Assembly (NCBI GenBank): GCA_021805585.1
Contig: JAJZEY010000579.1
Coordinates: 1 to 14,439, forward strand
Origin: Planctomycetota bacterium
GTDB lineage: Bacteria > Planctomycetota > Phycisphaerae > WQYP01
Length of the DNA stretch: 14,439 nt
Reading direction: 5' to 3'
The position numbers and the translations under genes are program-made. Below are positions 13,832-14,439 of the stretch, piece by piece. Within the stretch, counting starts at the first letter, position 1. Each line of letters opens with the position of its first letter. The notes under the pieces were generated by a model that saw only the letters and a list, made by a program, of their open reading frames with translations, made no database searches and was not told the origin of the DNA.

Positions 13832-14439
13832 ATGCCAACCGGGCTTATTATCACGGGAATGCACCGCAGCGGCACATCCGCCATGGCGCGGGTTTGCAAT
13901 CTGCTGGGCATGGACGTGGGCCAGCGGGTTGTCGGCAGTGACGCATTCAATCCGACCGGTCACTGGGAACATGCCCTGACCGTGGCGCTCAACCGTCAGG
14001 TATTGCGCAGCATGGGGGGATCGTCCGGCTGGGTTAAATCGCTGTCACCAAAGCGGCTTGATCCCGCGGCTGAGGCGGAATTTGAACAACAGATTCAAAC
14101 GACTATTCGTACGGATTTTTCCACTTCCGAGCTTTGGGGAATCAAGGATCCGGAAATCAGCCGCCTGTGTCCTTTGTGGATATCCGCGCTGGCAAAGCTG
14201 GAAATTTCCCCGCGTTTTATTGTAATGGTGCGCCATCCTCTGGAAGTCGCGGCATCCCTGGGTCGCCGCAATCAGTTCAGCCTGCGCAAATCGCTATTGC
14301 TCTGGCTGCGGTACAATCTGGAGTTGGAACAGGCAACCCGTGAAATGCCACGAGCCATCGTTTCTTCGAGTCAATTTGTCGCAAATTGGCCGACGGCTAT
14401 CGATAAAATTCAAGGCAATTGCCATTTCCAGTTTCCGGG
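13832..14439 (+). CDS. Sulfotransferase-family protein, C-terminus off the right edge
   Basis: About 202 residues are present before the window ends. The N-terminus carries the PAPS 5'-phosphosulfate loop, GMHRSGTSAM (9-18), and the 3'-phosphate-binding segment is FIVMVRHPLEVAASL (129-143). Between them NPTGHWEH (40-47) and GIKDPEISRLCPLW (103-116) match bacterial sulfotransferase-family proteins often found among EPS and glycosylation genes. Such enzymes move sulfate from PAPS to a hydroxyl or amine; a polysaccharide acceptor is inferred from the neighbourhood. There is no signal peptide, so it is probably cytoplasmic. AAGGA lies 5 nt before the chosen ATG at 13832; another in-frame ATG at 13826 overlaps that site and is less likely. 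It follows GH28 on the same strand after 430 bp, so it may have its own promoter. Confidence 0.88.
   Translation, partial: MPTGLIITGMHRSGTSAMARVCNLLGMDVGQRVVGSDAFNPTGHWEHALTVALNRQVLRSMGGSSGWVKSLSPKRLDPAAEAEFEQQIQTTIRTDFSTSELWGIKDPEISRLCPLWISALAKLEISPRFIVMVRHPLEVAASLGRRNQFSLRKSLLLWLRYNLELEQATREMPRAIVSSSQFVANWPTAIDKIQGNCHFQFP

Overview
The window looks like a chromosomal exopolysaccharide/exosortase locus from a Gram-negative member of the Planctomycetota, perhaps class Phycisphaerae. That placement is an inference from the planctomycete-style exosortase and EpsI pair, the lipoprotein-type outer-membrane export protein, the GC-rich intergenic hairpins and the secreted pectin-active enzymes. No rRNA or other strong taxonomic marker is present.

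Layout. On the minus strand, reading from high to low coordinates: a PAP2 phosphatase (10116-10901); a very large secreted family-4 rhamnogalacturonan lyase with HEAT repeats (5785-9267); a Wza-like polysaccharide export lipoprotein (3606-5138); then a tight operon of exosortase (2220-3230), EpsI-family protein (1357-2223, ATGA overlap) and a membrane-anchored TPR protein (1-1325, running off the left edge). On the plus strand, to the right: a secreted GH28 polygalacturonase-like protein (11422-13401) and a sulfotransferase (13832 to the right edge). The two gene sets diverge at 10902-11421.

How the genes may work together. The export lipoprotein, exosortase, EpsI and TPR protein are the usual partners of exosortase-linked surface-polysaccharide production. 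A PAP2 phosphatase could recycle the polyprenyl carrier, and a sulfotransferase could decorate the polymer. The two pectin-type enzymes (PL4 and GH28) could trim an endogenous uronic-acid polymer or digest plant pectin; the sequence cannot decide between these. No protein with a PEP-CTERM-like C-terminus is visible here, so the exosortase's substrates lie elsewhere.

Non-coding DNA. Five gaps of 375-850 bp hold notable structure: three 12-bp tandem units and a leader mini-ORF upstream of the exosortase; a direct repeat bracketing an inverted repeat between the lyase and export genes; palindromes abutting a good promoter of the lyase; a palindrome-rich gap with a 16-bp AT palindrome; and a family of GC-rich hairpins on both sides of the PAP2 gene. 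No tRNA, CRISPR array, transposase or integrase was seen.
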